Source of the DNA: Bacillota bacterium
Lineage (GTDB): Bacteria; Bacillota; Clostridia; Christensenellales; Aristaeellaceae
Direction of reading: 5' to 3'
Length of the DNA stretch: 64,000 bases
Assembly (NCBI GenBank): GCA_023413135.1
Contig: JAEZQK010000031.1
Span: forward strand, 23,089 to 87,088
The position numbers and the translations under genes were made by a program. Shown piece by piece: positions 34,817 to 43,839 of this stretch. Position 1 is the stretch's first letter. Every line of letters starts with the position of its first letter. Below the pieces are notes generated by a model. The model saw only the letters and a program-made list of their open reading frames with translations, was not told the origin of the DNA and searched no databases.

Positions 34817-36271
34817 ATGCCTAAAAAAGTCATCATCATCGGCGCAGGCCTCTCCGGCATGAGCACGGGCATCTATCTTGCGCAGCAGGGGTTTGATACG
34901 GAAATCTTTGAACTGGCACCCTGGGCAGGGGGCATGTGCACTGCCTGGACAAGGGGCGGGTACAGGTTTGACGGCTGTATTCACTGGATGGTAGGTACAA
35001 GGCCGGGAGACTCTATCTATCAACTGTACAGGGAGGTAGGTGCGCTGGACGCGTCCACCCAGATTTATAACGCCCCCTCCATACGGATGGAGATCGACGG
35101 TATAGCGCACGACATTCCCCTGGAATTCAATAAGTTCAAGTCGCTGCTCCTAAAGTATGCTACGGGCGATGAAGACAGGATCAATGCCTTCTTAAGCGAC
35201 ATCGAAACCATGATGCACGCCAAGCTTTCCATGGGCGCACCCTCGAGCCTGAAGGAAGCGGTTGACCTTATGCTTCATGGCCGGGGCTTTTTGAAGCTGG
35301 CCATGAAACATGGCGGCAAGACGGTAGAAGAATATCTGCAGGGCATTCAAAGCGGCATGGTCAAAAAAATCCTATATAGTCTTATGCCTCCCTCGTTCTC
35401 CGCGGTGGCCATCATTATGATGCTGGGCACGCGCATGAGCGGCAACGCCGGCTACCCCATAGGCGGCGCATCGGAAGTCATGCGGCGCATGGAGGATAAG
35501 TACAAAGCCTTGGGAGGAAAGATCACCTTCAATGCCAAGGTGGATCAGATCGTCACGGAAAACGGCGCGGCCAAGGGTGTGCGCGTAAAAGAAAAGTTCT
35601 ACGCGTCAGACTTTGTGGTGGCCGCATGCGACGCCTACGATACGCTGAAAAACATGCTGGGCGGAAAGTATACCCATCCGCAATTGGACACAATGCTAAA
35701 AGAAGCGCCACTGTTTGACCCGCTGGCCCTCGTATCCTTCGGCTTAAGCAAGCGCTTCGATATTCCCTTTGCGCTAACGTGCGAATGCCCGGAAGGCATC
35801 AAGACTTCTCCCGATACAAAGGAAGCTTCTCTGGCCTTGCGCTCCTTCGACTTTGATCCATCCGCCGCGCCCAAGGGCGCAAGCAGCGTGATGGTTATGC
35901 TGGGAGCGCCGCTTGACTACTGGCAAAACCTGCGCAATACGGACCACGAGGAGTACAAACGGCAAAAGCAGATGTTGGCCGATGATGTGGCGGATGCCTT
36001 GGAAAAGCGCTATCCTGGCTTCAAAGATGCCATCCGTGTGACGGACGTATCTACTCCCGCCACTTATGTGCGGCTCACCAACGTATACCGCGGCTCATTT
36101 GAGGGCTTCCTTCCCATTCCCTCCATCATGAAGCAAAACATACAAAAGACAATCCCTGGGTTGCGCAACTTCTATCTTTGCGGCCAGTGGACCACCGCCG
36201 GCGGGGGTATCTGCACCGCCGTAAACGACGGTAAGATCGTAGCCCGCAAGATAGCGAAGGAAGCAAAATGA
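34817..36271 (+). CDS. Phytoene-desaturase-like FAD/NAD(P)-dependent oxidoreductase
   Basis: A 484-residue flavoprotein. The N-terminus has the dinucleotide-binding motif VIIIGAGLSGMSTGIYLA followed by FELAPWAGGMCTAW and FDGCIHWMVG, as in carotenoid desaturase / all-trans-retinol saturase-like proteins. The C-terminal FAD motif is LCGQWTTAGGGICTA. The substrate is unknown; carotenoid synthesis genes are not nearby. The ATG at 34,817 has AAGAAGG upstream; an earlier TTG was rejected. It overlaps the TetR gene by four bases and is transcribed from the operator-controlled promoter, so expression is probably induced by a small molecule it metabolises. That last step is inference. Confidence 0.88.
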   Translation: MPKKVIIIGAGLSGMSTGIYLAQQGFDTEIFELAPWAGGMCTAWTRGGYRFDGCIHWMVGTRPGDSIYQLYREVGALDASTQIYNAPSIRMEIDGIAHDIPLEFNKFKSLLLKYATGDEDRINAFLSDIETMMHAKLSMGAPSSLKEAVDLMLHGRGFLKLAMKHGGKTVEEYLQGIQSGMVKKILYSLMPPSFSAVAIIMMLGTRMSGNAGYPIGGASEVMRRMEDKYKALGGKITFNAKVDQIVTENGAAKGVRVKEKFYASDFVVAACDAYDTLKNMLGGKYTHPQLDTMLKEAPLFDPLALVSFGLSKRFDIPFALTCECPEGIKTSPDTKEASLALRSFDFDPSAAPKGASSVMVMLGAPLDYWQNLRNTDHEEYKRQKQMLADDVADALEKRYPGFKDAIRVTDVSTPATYVRLTNVYRGSFEGFLPIPSIMKQNIQKTIPGLRNFYLCGQWTTAGGGICTAVNDGKIVARKIAKEAK

Positions 36272-36864
36272 GCATGGAAGTGAAAAGCAAGCGGGAGAAA
36301 CAGCGGCTGGAGAGGCGGCAGCAGATTTTGGAATGCAGCCTGGACATGATCATCAGCCGGGGCTTTGAAGCGATGAAGATCCGCGACATTGCCGGCAGGC
36401 TGAACATCAGCACAGGTCTTTTCTTCAATTACTTTGAATCGAAGGAGCAGGTATATGAAGAATTGATCAAAATCGGTCTGTGGGGCCCCGCCAGTGTAAT
36501 ACAGCTCCGCGAGACAGGCCTATCGCCCATCGCGCTGTTTGAAAAGATGACGGAAACCATTTTTGAAGCATTGAAGCTCGACGCATTCACCGGAAAAATG
36601 TTTCTGCTCATGATCCAGTCCATGCGCTCGGAAGCGGCGCCGGAGAGTGTGAAAAGAATGCTTCAAAACTTTGACTTTGTCACTCCTCTGCTTCCAACCG
36701 TCGTAAACGGCCAGGCGCTGGGCCAAATCAAGCAGGGTGACCCTGTATCCCTCCTCACGGCATATTGGGGCGCCGTGCAGGGAATCGCCCAAAGCTACGC
36801 GCTGAATACCAGCCTTACGCTGCCTGAAAGCAGTTGGGTGGTGGATATCCTAAGATCACGATAA
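36268..36864 (+). CDS. TetR-family transcriptional regulator
   Basis: A 198-residue repressor with the N-terminal helix-turn-helix KIRDIAGRLNISTGLFFNYF (residues about 38-57) and a variable C-terminal ligand domain. The ATGA overlap with the oxidoreductase couples the genes. The two TGAAC-type palindromes at the operon promoter are the likely binding sites, giving autoregulation. An intrinsic terminator follows. Confidence 0.93.
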   Translation: MSMEVKSKREKQRLERRQQILECSLDMIISRGFEAMKIRDIAGRLNISTGLFFNYFESKEQVYEELIKIGLWGPASVIQLRETGLSPIALFEKMTETIFEALKLDAFTGKMFLLMIQSMRSEAAPESVKRMLQNFDFVTPLLPTVVNGQALGQIKQGDPVSLLTAYWGAVQGIAQSYALNTSLTLPESSWVVDILRSR

Positions 36865-36886
36865 GGCATCCCTGCGCAAATGAAGG

Positions 36887-36919
36887 GCCAGGCTGTGAAA
36901 ACGACAGCCCGGCTTTTTT
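36887..36919 (+). terminator. Intrinsic terminator after tetR
   Basis: GGCTGT (36891-36896) pairs with ACAGCC (36904-36909), extended by GCC/GGC, and is followed by six T residues. Confidence 0.88.
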
Positions 36920-36966
36920 AATTTTTCTTCTTCTATAAGTATTTCATTTCGCCTGGGCATTCATGA

Positions 36967-36972
36967 TATAAT
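36967..36972 (+). promoter_or_regulatory. Possible -10 element upstream of the hydrogenase-like gene
   Basis: A perfect TATAAT lies 215 nt before the hydrogenase start, with no good -35. If real, the transcript would carry the inverted-repeat element (37,010-37,146) as its 5' leader. Confidence 0.35.
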
Positions 36973-37009
36973 GAGGCAAACATTTCACCCCGGTACTCAT
37001 ACTAATGGA

Positions 37010-37146
37010 AAACATTATTGCGTCCAAAGCCGTGAGAGATTTTTGCGCAATACAAGGAGACTAAGCGAAGCGTAGCAGCGCTACGCTGAGCGGCAGACGA
37101 CGCAGTAGTGCGCGAAAAGATCCGCGGCAACGACGCAATAATGTTT
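37010..37146. repeat. 137-bp element with perfect 15-bp terminal inverted repeats and internal hairpins
   Basis: The ends AAACATTATTGCGTC (37010-37024) and GACGCAATAATGTTT (37132-37146) are exact inverted copies. Inside, GATTTTTGCGCA-like and TGCGCGAAAAGATC-like segments pair imperfectly, and AGCGTAGC-AGC-GCTACGCT forms a perfect 8-bp hairpin at the centre. The whole unit can fold into one long stem. It is non-coding and sits just upstream of the hydrogenase-like gene; it could be a MITE or a structured leader. Confidence 0.75.
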
Positions 37147-37181
37147 GGAAGCAGTATCAACACGCATCAAGGAGCTATCCC

Positions 37182-38423
37182 ATGAAAACATTCCGGGAAC
37201 TATACCGGCAGACAGTGGCCTTGGCACTGGATAACGATCTTGACAACCTTCCCCAAAACGGGGACTTTGACTCCAAGCAGCTGGATTGCCTGTTAAACCC
37301 CCAAAAGCATCCGCTGGTCCTCAAAACGGGTACATGCACCTGCACGGGGGACAAGCAGCAGGAATGCATCCGCCGCTGCCCCTTTGGGGCCATCCTGCCT
37401 GCTAAAAACGGCGGCATCTCAATCGATCCTGATCTGTGCCTGGGCTGCGCCGGCTGCATCGACGGCTGCGCGGAAGAAAAGCTGGCAGCCAGCACCGATA
37501 TTCTCCCGGCCTTAAAGGCGGTACGCTCCTCCAGGAGCCTTGCCTACGCCCTCATCGCCCCCGCATTCCTGGGCCAGTTCAGCAAGGAGGTTACACCGGG
37601 CAAGCTGCGCTCCGCTTTAAAAGCCGTGGGCTTTGACGGCATGCTGGAGGTGGCGCTGTTTGCCGATATCCTGACACTGAAGGAAGCGTTGGAATTCGAT
37701 AAAAATATTCAAACGGAAGGTGATTACCAGCTCACCAGCTGCTGCTGTCCCATGTGGATCGGCATGATCCGCAAAGTATACAATGAGCTGATGCCCCATG
37801 TGCCCGGCTCTGTTTCCCCCATGGTGGCCTGCGCCAGGGCGGTGAAGATTCTCCACCCGGACGCGGTGACCGTGTTCATCGGCCCGTGTCTTGCCAAAAA
37901 GGCGGAAGCCAGGGAAAAGGATCTGGCGGGGGCCGTGGACTACGTTCTCACCTTTCAGGAGGTTCAAAACATCTTCGACCTGCTGGGTATCCGGCCGGCG
38001 GAAATGGAGGAAAGCGACAAGGATCATTCCTCCCGGGCCGGGCGGATCTACGCCCGCACGGGCGGCGTCAGCGAAGCCGTCAAGGAGACGGTGGCAAGGC
38101 TTAACCCCCATCGCCCCATCACGGTGCGCACAAGACAGGCGGACGGCGTACCGGCCTGCAAAGCCATGTTGGGCGACATCCTTTCGGGCAAGGGGGAAGG
38201 AAACTTCTACGAGGGAATGGGCTGCCGGGGCGGCTGTGTAGGCGGCCCCAGGGCCGTCACCCCGGTGGAAGAAGGACGGCAGGCGGTGAACGCTTACGGC
38301 GGCGCCTCCCGATATATCACCCCCGCCGAAAACCCCTATGTAATGGAGCTTTTGCACCGCCTGGGCTTTGATACCATCGAAAGCCTTTTGGAGAAGGATG
38401 AAATCTTTACCCGGCATTTTTAG
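37182..38423 (+). CDS. [FeFe]-hydrogenase-like protein with N-terminal 2[4Fe-4S] ferredoxin domain
   Basis: A 413-residue monomeric iron-only hydrogenase homologue. The N-terminal cluster domain has CTCTGDKQQECIRRCP and CLGCAGCIDGC. The H-cluster domain has the three expected loops in variant form: L1 TSCCCPMW (an extra Cys relative to the usual TSCCP), L2 GPCLAKKAE and L3 EGMGCRGGCVGGP. As I recall, an L1 of this form belongs to group B [FeFe] hydrogenases. All H-cluster Cys ligands are present, so activity is plausible. No maturases (HydE/F/G) are in the window. It is monocistronic and convergent with the EFR1-type gene, which could be an electron partner. Confidence 0.88.
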   Translation: MKTFRELYRQTVALALDNDLDNLPQNGDFDSKQLDCLLNPQKHPLVLKTGTCTCTGDKQQECIRRCPFGAILPAKNGGISIDPDLCLGCAGCIDGCAEEKLAASTDILPALKAVRSSRSLAYALIAPAFLGQFSKEVTPGKLRSALKAVGFDGMLEVALFADILTLKEALEFDKNIQTEGDYQLTSCCCPMWIGMIRKVYNELMPHVPGSVSPMVACARAVKILHPDAVTVFIGPCLAKKAEAREKDLAGAVDYVLTFQEVQNIFDLLGIRPAEMEESDKDHSSRAGRIYARTGGVSEAVKETVARLNPHRPITVRTRQADGVPACKAMLGDILSGKGEGNFYEGMGCRGGCVGGPRAVTPVEEGRQAVNAYGGASRYITPAENPYVMELLHRLGFDTIESLLEKDEIFTRHF

Positions 38424-38449
38424 TTATGGAAGGCAGAAAGTGTTTCCAG

Positions 38450-38475
38450 CCTCCTCCGCTTCATGGCGGAGGAGG
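38450..38475. terminator. Hairpin between convergent hydrogenase and EFR1 genes
   Basis: A perfect 10-bp stem, CCTCCTCCGC / GCGGAGGAGG, with a 6-nt loop. It lacks a T-run on either side, so its efficiency as a terminator is uncertain. Confidence 0.5.
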
Positions 38476-38504
38476 GGTTCCGGAGCCACAGGTCACGCTT
38501 TTAT

Positions 38505-39359
38505 TCAGATCGTCTCCTTCTGCCTGGCAATTTCTTGGGCGTTGGCGTAAGGATGCGGATACCTGCCGTTGGTTTTCGACTGCGATTTTACAAAGATGAT
38601 ATCTTTTATCTGAACCGCTTGTTTGGGACAATAATTGAGACAGGCAAAACACATATAGCACAAGGATTTCCGGCTCCAGACCGGCTTGTTGTTCTGCATG
38701 CTTAGCTTTCCCGACAGGCAGATCTTTTCACATATGCCGCATCCTACGCACTTTTCGTCGGCATAAAAGTAATTGACACCGCCGGTATGCTCTGAAAGCG
38801 AAAGCCCTGATATCGTCAGTTTCTCCATCAGGGAATTCAAGACAGGATGCAGGCCGAAGGTGATTCCTTCCCCGGCTCCCTTCTCATGGAAGACTGCTTT
38901 TGCCTTCACAGCTTCGGCAAAAGAATCAAGCCTTGCAAGAGCTGCTTCCTCCAGGGCTTTCAAATCTTCCGGCGTGGGCACGGTATACTTCCCGTGCCTG
39001 GGCTCGTTATTACCCATATTTAAAACTAGGTGGGCGTCCAGATGCTTGCCTATCTTTTTTAACATGCGGTCAAGTTCTGAAAATCCCCGGTATACGGTGC
39101 CCAGCCGGGTGGCCACGGCGAACACATAATCTGCAGAAGCAAAATCTGCCTTGCGCAAAAAGCGTTTGACCACGATGGGGTTGGTCAACGCATGCACCGG
39201 AAACACCAGCCCCACCGTACGGCCCCTTATTTCGATCTTCTCCCGGTGCAGCAGGCTGACCATGGGGAGAAGGGCCGCATCCGGGAGCCGTTTTTGAAGC
39301 TCCTTCGCGATGAACAGCGAATTGCCCGTGCCCGAAAAATAGTAGATCTCCGTGGTCAT
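38505..39359 (-). CDS. EFR1-type ferredoxin/flavodoxin fusion protein
   Basis: A 284-residue redox protein. The N-terminal flavodoxin-like domain (FMN phosphate loop SGTGNS; VGLVFPVHALTNPIVVKRFL) is followed at about 190-260 by two [4Fe-4S] motifs, CVGCGICEKIC and CYMCFACLNYCP. This matches the EFR1 family common in Clostridia, proposed electron carriers of unknown partner. The ATG at 39,359 follows AGGAGG by nine nt; an adjacent TTG one codon upstream is less likely. The position next to the hydrogenase-like gene is suggestive, though the genes are not co-transcribed. Confidence 0.9.
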   Translation of the reverse strand: MTTEIYYFSGTGNSLFIAKELQKRLPDAALLPMVSLLHREKIEIRGRTVGLVFPVHALTNPIVVKRFLRKADFASADYVFAVATRLGTVYRGFSELDRMLKKIGKHLDAHLVLNMGNNEPRHGKYTVPTPEDLKALEEAALARLDSFAEAVKAKAVFHEKGAGEGITFGLHPVLNSLMEKLTISGLSLSEHTGGVNYFYADEKCVGCGICEKICLSGKLSMQNNKPVWSRKSLCYMCFACLNYCPKQAVQIKDIIFVKSQSKTNGRYPHPYANAQEIARQKETI

Positions 39360-39499
39360 CAAGGGGGGCCTCCTTCATCGTTTGTATCAGTTTGAAACGC
39401 ACCGCAAGAGCGTTATTTTTGTAATACAACAAAAGGGAACCCGTTCCTGCTATTTATATTTTATTGCGCACATGCCAAGTTTTCCTGGAAAAGATCCCA

Positions 39500-39529
39500 G
39501 GGGACCTCCTATTTCGAAAGGAGGTCCCC
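39500..39529 (-). terminator. Hairpin terminator candidate after the first AraC/effector-binding gene
   Basis: A perfect 11-bp stem, GGGGACCTCCT (39500-39510) / AGGAGGTCCCC (39519-39529). On the minus strand a weak T-rich tract (ATCTTTTCC) follows a few bases later. Confidence 0.6.
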
Positions 39530-39542
39530 CGGATAAACCCAT

Positions 39543-40376
39543 TTACTTTACCGTCACCGGTATCCAGATTTCCACGTTGCAATCATCCGCCTTCTCATCC
39601 CAGAGTGTATACTTTTCAATGGTGGGAAGGCCGGATTTTTTGAACTTGCTCTGGGGCAAAAATTCCTGGTTGATTCGCTGCCACGTTTGATTCAATGCCT
39701 GGCCGCTGATGGTGCCGGAAGCCTCAAACTTCAGCCATGTGGCGGGAGGATAGGCATAGCTGTCAAACCCCGGCACATCATCTCCATCCCATAAGACGCC
39801 ACACATGTAATCATTGCTGCTATCTCCCAGAAAGCCGAAGCACAAGCCCAGATCATAAAAATGCCCGCTGAGCTTTTCGATCGCCTCGCCGCTGCCGTCG
39901 CTTTTGACAATGGCCCAGGTGCCGCCCCCGTAGGGCGTGGTGCGCCGTTTGCCGATAACCTTGAAGCCTTCCTTTTCCACGAGCGTGTAATCCATTTTGT
40001 TAACCCCCTTCATTGTAAGGGCAAAGGTCAAATGGCAGTAGAACGAAAGCTTCGCGCCCGGATCCCTGGCCGCCGCCGGGGATACGCCGTGCAGCCGCTT
40101 GAAAGCCGCGGCAAACGCATCCGGTGAACCGTATCCATACTTCAAGGCGATATCGATCACCTTTTCTCCCGTATTCTGCAAATCATACGCCGCGCAGCTG
40201 AGCCTGCGCCGCCTTACATATTCCGATACCGGGATGCCCGTGATCTGTATGAACGAGCGCTGAAAAACGGAAAACGGGCAGGCCATGATCCTGGCGATTT
40301 CCTCGGGTTGTACCTCATCCCCCAGGCAGCTTTCGATATAGTCCATTGCGCGGTTCATCCGTTCCACAAAATCCAT
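39543..40376 (-). CDS. AraC-type regulator with C-terminal GyrI-like effector-binding domain (paralogue A)
   Basis: A 277-residue regulator with the reverse order to classical AraC. The double helix-turn-helix comes first (about 1-105; EEIARIMACPFSVFQRSF and VIDIALKYGYGSPDAFAAAF), followed by an AraE/GyrI-like small-molecule domain (about 125-277; ending CNVEIWIPVTV). The ATG at 40,376 has GGAGGTGAGG directly upstream. A paralogue of the same layout lies 6 kb away at 46,305, and the pair brackets the PMT-sigma module. The ligand is unknown. Confidence 0.9.
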   Translation of the reverse strand: MDFVERMNRAMDYIESCLGDEVQPEEIARIMACPFSVFQRSFIQITGIPVSEYVRRRRLSCAAYDLQNTGEKVIDIALKYGYGSPDAFAAAFKRLHGVSPAAARDPGAKLSFYCHLTFALTMKGVNKMDYTLVEKEGFKVIGKRRTTPYGGGTWAIVKSDGSGEAIEKLSGHFYDLGLCFGFLGDSSNDYMCGVLWDGDDVPGFDSYAYPPATWLKFEASGTISGQALNQTWQRINQEFLPQSKFKKSGLPTIEKYTLWDEKADDCNVEIWIPVTVK

Positions 40377-40596
40377 TTCCTCACCTCCCTGGGGATAGTA
40401 TAAAGGAGGCCTCTTCATTTTGCCCGTGATTGAGCCGACGGATATTCACGGGTGGTTGTCCGCTATTTCTGTATGCATCATACCACAGTTCCCTGCTGCT
40501 GTCACCGGGATGCGATCCGATAGAAAGGAAAATATCCAATTCATGGCGAAACAGTCAACCAGTGGGCGAGATATCAAAACATCTTCCGGAGGCTGT

Positions 40597-43221
40597 ATGC
40601 GCATAAAGCTTTTGCTCCTTGTTGCCGCGGTATGCCTGTCTATTGCGTCCTCCACCGCACTGGCGGAAGGCAATCTGCTTCAAAACGGCGGATTCGAGGA
40701 AGTACAGGACGGCTTGCCCCAAAATTGGAGCCGGGATATGTGGCTTGGCGATACGGGCATATCTCATCTTGAATCCAGCGGGGATGGACGGCTGGGCGGC
40801 CTTTGCGTTCTGGTAGACAATACATCGCCCAACGACGCCAGGTTTGTGCAGACGGTTTCCGTCGAGCCGCTTACCACCTACCGCCTGAGCGGCTGGGTCA
40901 AGGCCGGGGGCCTAAACCCCATGGAAGGCGGCGCAGGCTTTTCCATTCTCAATACATACGCCGATTTCCCCAAAGTGTTTGACACCCAAGGCGAATGGAG
41001 CTTTCTGGACTGCTATGTAACGACCCGCCAAGACCAGCATTCCCTGGCTGTAGCCGCCAGGCTCGGGTTTTATAGCCATAATGCTTCAGGCTCAGCGCTG
41101 TTTGACGACGTATCCCTGACAAAGGCCGGCAGTGTGCCGGACGGTATAACGCCCATCACGCTTCGGGACGACATCAGCGGCCTTTCGGATAAGGATGTGG
41201 ATGCAAAGGAGATAGAAGGCGGCGCCCTCATAGGCCCCGTGGTCCTTGGTGCTCTTCTTGCCGCGTGCTTTTTAGCCTTTGGCGTTCAAAAGTGGCGGCG
41301 GTACAAAAAGACCCCTTATCAGAAGCGGCGGAAAAGCTTTGCCCAGGAGCGCAAACCCATGCTGTCGGGAAAAACGCCCCCCTTGCGCCTGAGTGCAAAG
41401 GACTGGGCGCTCATGATACCGCTGACGCTCATCTACGCCGCCGTTGCCTTTATAGGTCTTGGAGCGCTCAAAGCCCCGCAGACGGCCTATACCACCACGG
41501 GGCAAACGGAGACGATCACCTTCGATCTTGGGGAAAGCCATACCTTTCACATCCTGTACTATGGGGACATCAACCAGCAAGATCACGTATTTTCCATCTC
41601 TCAATCCGGCGACGGACAGCAATGGACGTCGCCCTATGAAGTAAAGCTGTCGAAGGGCGACTGCTTCAAATGGAAAAATGTAACGGGCACGCAGGTTGAT
41701 GATGAAGGCAATGCCCTGTCCCCTTCCGATCAGCCGCTTTACATGGAAGCCCGCTATGTGCGTTTTCAGGCGGACGGGCCGGGGCTTTCCATGATGGAGA
41801 TCGTATTCAGGGACGAAAATGGCCAAACGTTGCCTGTCAAATCGGCCATAGCCACGGGCGGGCGGGAAGGCAGCGCCTCCGATCCACGGCTTTTGACCGA
41901 TGAATCCGAAACCGTCCCCGAAGCTCCGGGGTACTTTAACAGCATGTATTTTGACGAAGTCTACCACGGCCGTACCGGGTATGAGCACTTGCACGGCCTG
42001 AAAACATTCGAGTGGACCCACCCGCCCCTGGGCAAGGTGCTCATCATGCTTTCCATCAAGCTTTTTGGCATGACGCCCTTTGGCTGGCGCTTTGCAGGTG
42101 CCTTGGCGGGGGTCCTCATGGTGCCGGCCATGTACCTGATGGGCAAGCTGCTGTTTCAAAAAACACGCTACGCTTTCCTTGGCGCATTTGTTATGGCTTT
42201 TGATATGATGCACCTTGCGCAGACGCGCATCGCCACCATCGATAGCTTTGCGGTGCTATTCATACTGCTGGCATACCTATGCATGTTCCGGTATCTACAG
42301 ATGAGCTTTTTCCGCGACGGTTTTCATACGCTGCTCCCCCTGGGGCTTTCCGGCTTTTTCATGGGTCTGGCCTGCGCCAGCAAATGGATCGGCCTGTATG
42401 CGGGGGCAGGGCTGGCGGTACTGTTTTTCTGGTCCATGGCCCAGCGGTTCCTTGATTTTAAGGCAGGCCGCATCCTTTTGGGCGAGCATCAAAAACAAGC
42501 AAGCGCTTATCCCAAATATGTCTTGGGAACATTGGCCGCCTGTACCGTTTTTTTTATCGCCGTTCCCTTTGCGATTTATTATTTCAGCTATATCCCCCAG
42601 TTTGCATGGGAAGGCGGGCTCACCTTCGAAAGGTTCGCCAACATGCAAAAATCGATATTTCACTACCACGCCACTCTGACCGAAACCCACCCCTACCAGT
42701 CACCCTGGTATGAGTGGCCGTTGATGCTGCGGCCCATGTGGTATTACAGCGGCGCCTATGAGCAGGCGGGCATGGTATCCACCATCATGGGCATGGGCAA
42801 CCCCCTTATCTGGTGGGCGGGGGCATCATCCCTTGTATATGTATTTGTCCGGTTTATCAAATCTCACCTTAAAGGCGGCAAGGCCGCCGACCACCGGCCG
42901 GCCATGCTGCTGATTGCGGCCGCCGCGCAGTATGTGCCCTGGATGTTCATCACAAGGGCCACCTTCATCTATCATTATTTTGCCTGCCTTGTGTTCGTCA
43001 TGCTGTGCATCGTGTATGCCTTCGAGCAGATTATACACAACCGTCCCAAAGCCGGCGCAAGGCTTCAGGCGGTATATATGGTTCTCGTTCTCTTGGCCTT
43101 TGTTGGCTTTTACCCCTTTGCCACAGGCGTGCCCATGACAACCGCCTGGGCGGATGCCATGAACTGGCTCCAGGGCCTTACCCTGCCCTGGTGGAATTTC
43201 GGCGGATGGCTGAGGTATTGA
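40597..43221 (+). CDS. PMT-family glycosyltransferase with N-terminal carbohydrate-binding and discoidin-like modules
   Basis: An 874-residue membrane protein. A signal peptide (about 1-23) is followed by a CBM4/9-like module (about 24-180; NLLQNGGFEEVQDGLPQNW), a membrane helix near 210-230, a second helix, and an F5/8C-like beta domain (about 300-430). The GT39 (protein O-mannosyltransferase) core follows: FDEVYHGRTGYEHL with the acidic FDE motif, THPPLGK and ARIATIDSF-like loops, and about nine further helices. Known PMTs transfer sugar from a polyprenyl-phosphate donor to extracytoplasmic protein. The start at 40,597 has CGGAGG four nt upstream and begins the signal peptide; in-frame ATGs upstream (MAKQ...) are possible. 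It is followed 90 nt later by the sigma-factor gene. Confidence 0.88.
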   Translation: MRIKLLLLVAAVCLSIASSTALAEGNLLQNGGFEEVQDGLPQNWSRDMWLGDTGISHLESSGDGRLGGLCVLVDNTSPNDARFVQTVSVEPLTTYRLSGWVKAGGLNPMEGGAGFSILNTYADFPKVFDTQGEWSFLDCYVTTRQDQHSLAVAARLGFYSHNASGSALFDDVSLTKAGSVPDGITPITLRDDISGLSDKDVDAKEIEGGALIGPVVLGALLAACFLAFGVQKWRRYKKTPYQKRRKSFAQERKPMLSGKTPPLRLSAKDWALMIPLTLIYAAVAFIGLGALKAPQTAYTTTGQTETITFDLGESHTFHILYYGDINQQDHVFSISQSGDGQQWTSPYEVKLSKGDCFKWKNVTGTQVDDEGNALSPSDQPLYMEARYVRFQADGPGLSMMEIVFRDENGQTLPVKSAIATGGREGSASDPRLLTDESETVPEAPGYFNSMYFDEVYHGRTGYEHLHGLKTFEWTHPPLGKVLIMLSIKLFGMTPFGWRFAGALAGVLMVPAMYLMGKLLFQKTRYAFLGAFVMAFDMMHLAQTRIATIDSFAVLFILLAYLCMFRYLQMSFFRDGFHTLLPLGLSGFFMGLACASKWIGLYAGAGLAVLFFWSMAQRFLDFKAGRILLGEHQKQASAYPKYVLGTLAACTVFFIAVPFAIYYFSYIPQFAWEGGLTFERFANMQKSIFHYHATLTETHPYQSPWYEWPLMLRPMWYYSGAYEQAGMVSTIMGMGNPLIWWAGASSLVYVFVRFIKSHLKGGKAADHRPAMLLIAAAAQYVPWMFITRATFIYHYFACLVFVMLCIVYAFEQIIHNRPKAGARLQAVYMVLVLLAFVGFYPFATGVPMTTAWADAMNWLQGLTLPWWNFGGWLRY

Positions 43222-43311
43222 CCTTTCATCATTCAATCAGTTTGAAAAATTTAAAATTGGATAGGAAATCCCTGCCTGTTCCTGCGTCTATTCAAGCAAG
43301 GGGGTGATAGC

Positions 43312-43839
43312 ATGATCGGCGCTGCGGTACCCGGCGCGGATCGCGCCCTGCGGCTGGAACAATGGATCACCGACTACTCGGACGCGGTGCTCAGGACTTG
43401 TTTTGTCTATCTTTCGGATGCTACCCTGGCGGAGGATGCCATGCAGGATACTTTTCTGAAGGCATGGCGCAGCATGGACACGTTTGAAGGGCGCAATGGC
43501 TGCAGCGAGAAAACCTGGCTTTTGCGCATAGCCATCAACGTATGCCGCAGCTACGCCCGCACCAAATGGTTCCGCCATGTGGATTTGAGGCAGGCTCTGG
43601 AATCGCTTCCGGCAGCCTATCAAACCATACTTCCGGAGGACAGGACCTTGTTTCTGGATATCCTGCGCCTTAACGAAAAGTATAAACAGGTGATCCTGCT
43701 GTACTACTATCAGGAACTGACGCTGGAGGAATGCGCCAAAGCGCTGTCCATCAGCCGCTCCGCCGCCCACCACCGTCTGAAAAAAGCGCAGGCGCTTTTG
43801 CGGCACTCGCTTACGGGGAGGGATCAAGATGAAGAATAA
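43312..43839 (+). CDS. ECF-type RNA polymerase sigma factor
   Basis: A 175-residue sigma-70-family factor. Region 2 has DAMQDTFLKAWRSMDTF and region 4 ends with LTLEECAKALSISRSAAHHR. The ATG follows AAGGGGGTGA. Its last 11 bases overlap the next gene, which encodes a membrane protein with a short cytoplasmic N-terminus, the arrangement of a sigma/anti-sigma pair. Targets are unknown; the neighbouring PMT gene is a candidate by position. Confidence 0.92.
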   Translation: MIGAAVPGADRALRLEQWITDYSDAVLRTCFVYLSDATLAEDAMQDTFLKAWRSMDTFEGRNGCSEKTWLLRIAINVCRSYARTKWFRHVDLRQALESLPAAYQTILPEDRTLFLDILRLNEKYKQVILLYYYQELTLEECAKALSISRSAAHHRLKKAQALLRHSLTGRDQDEE

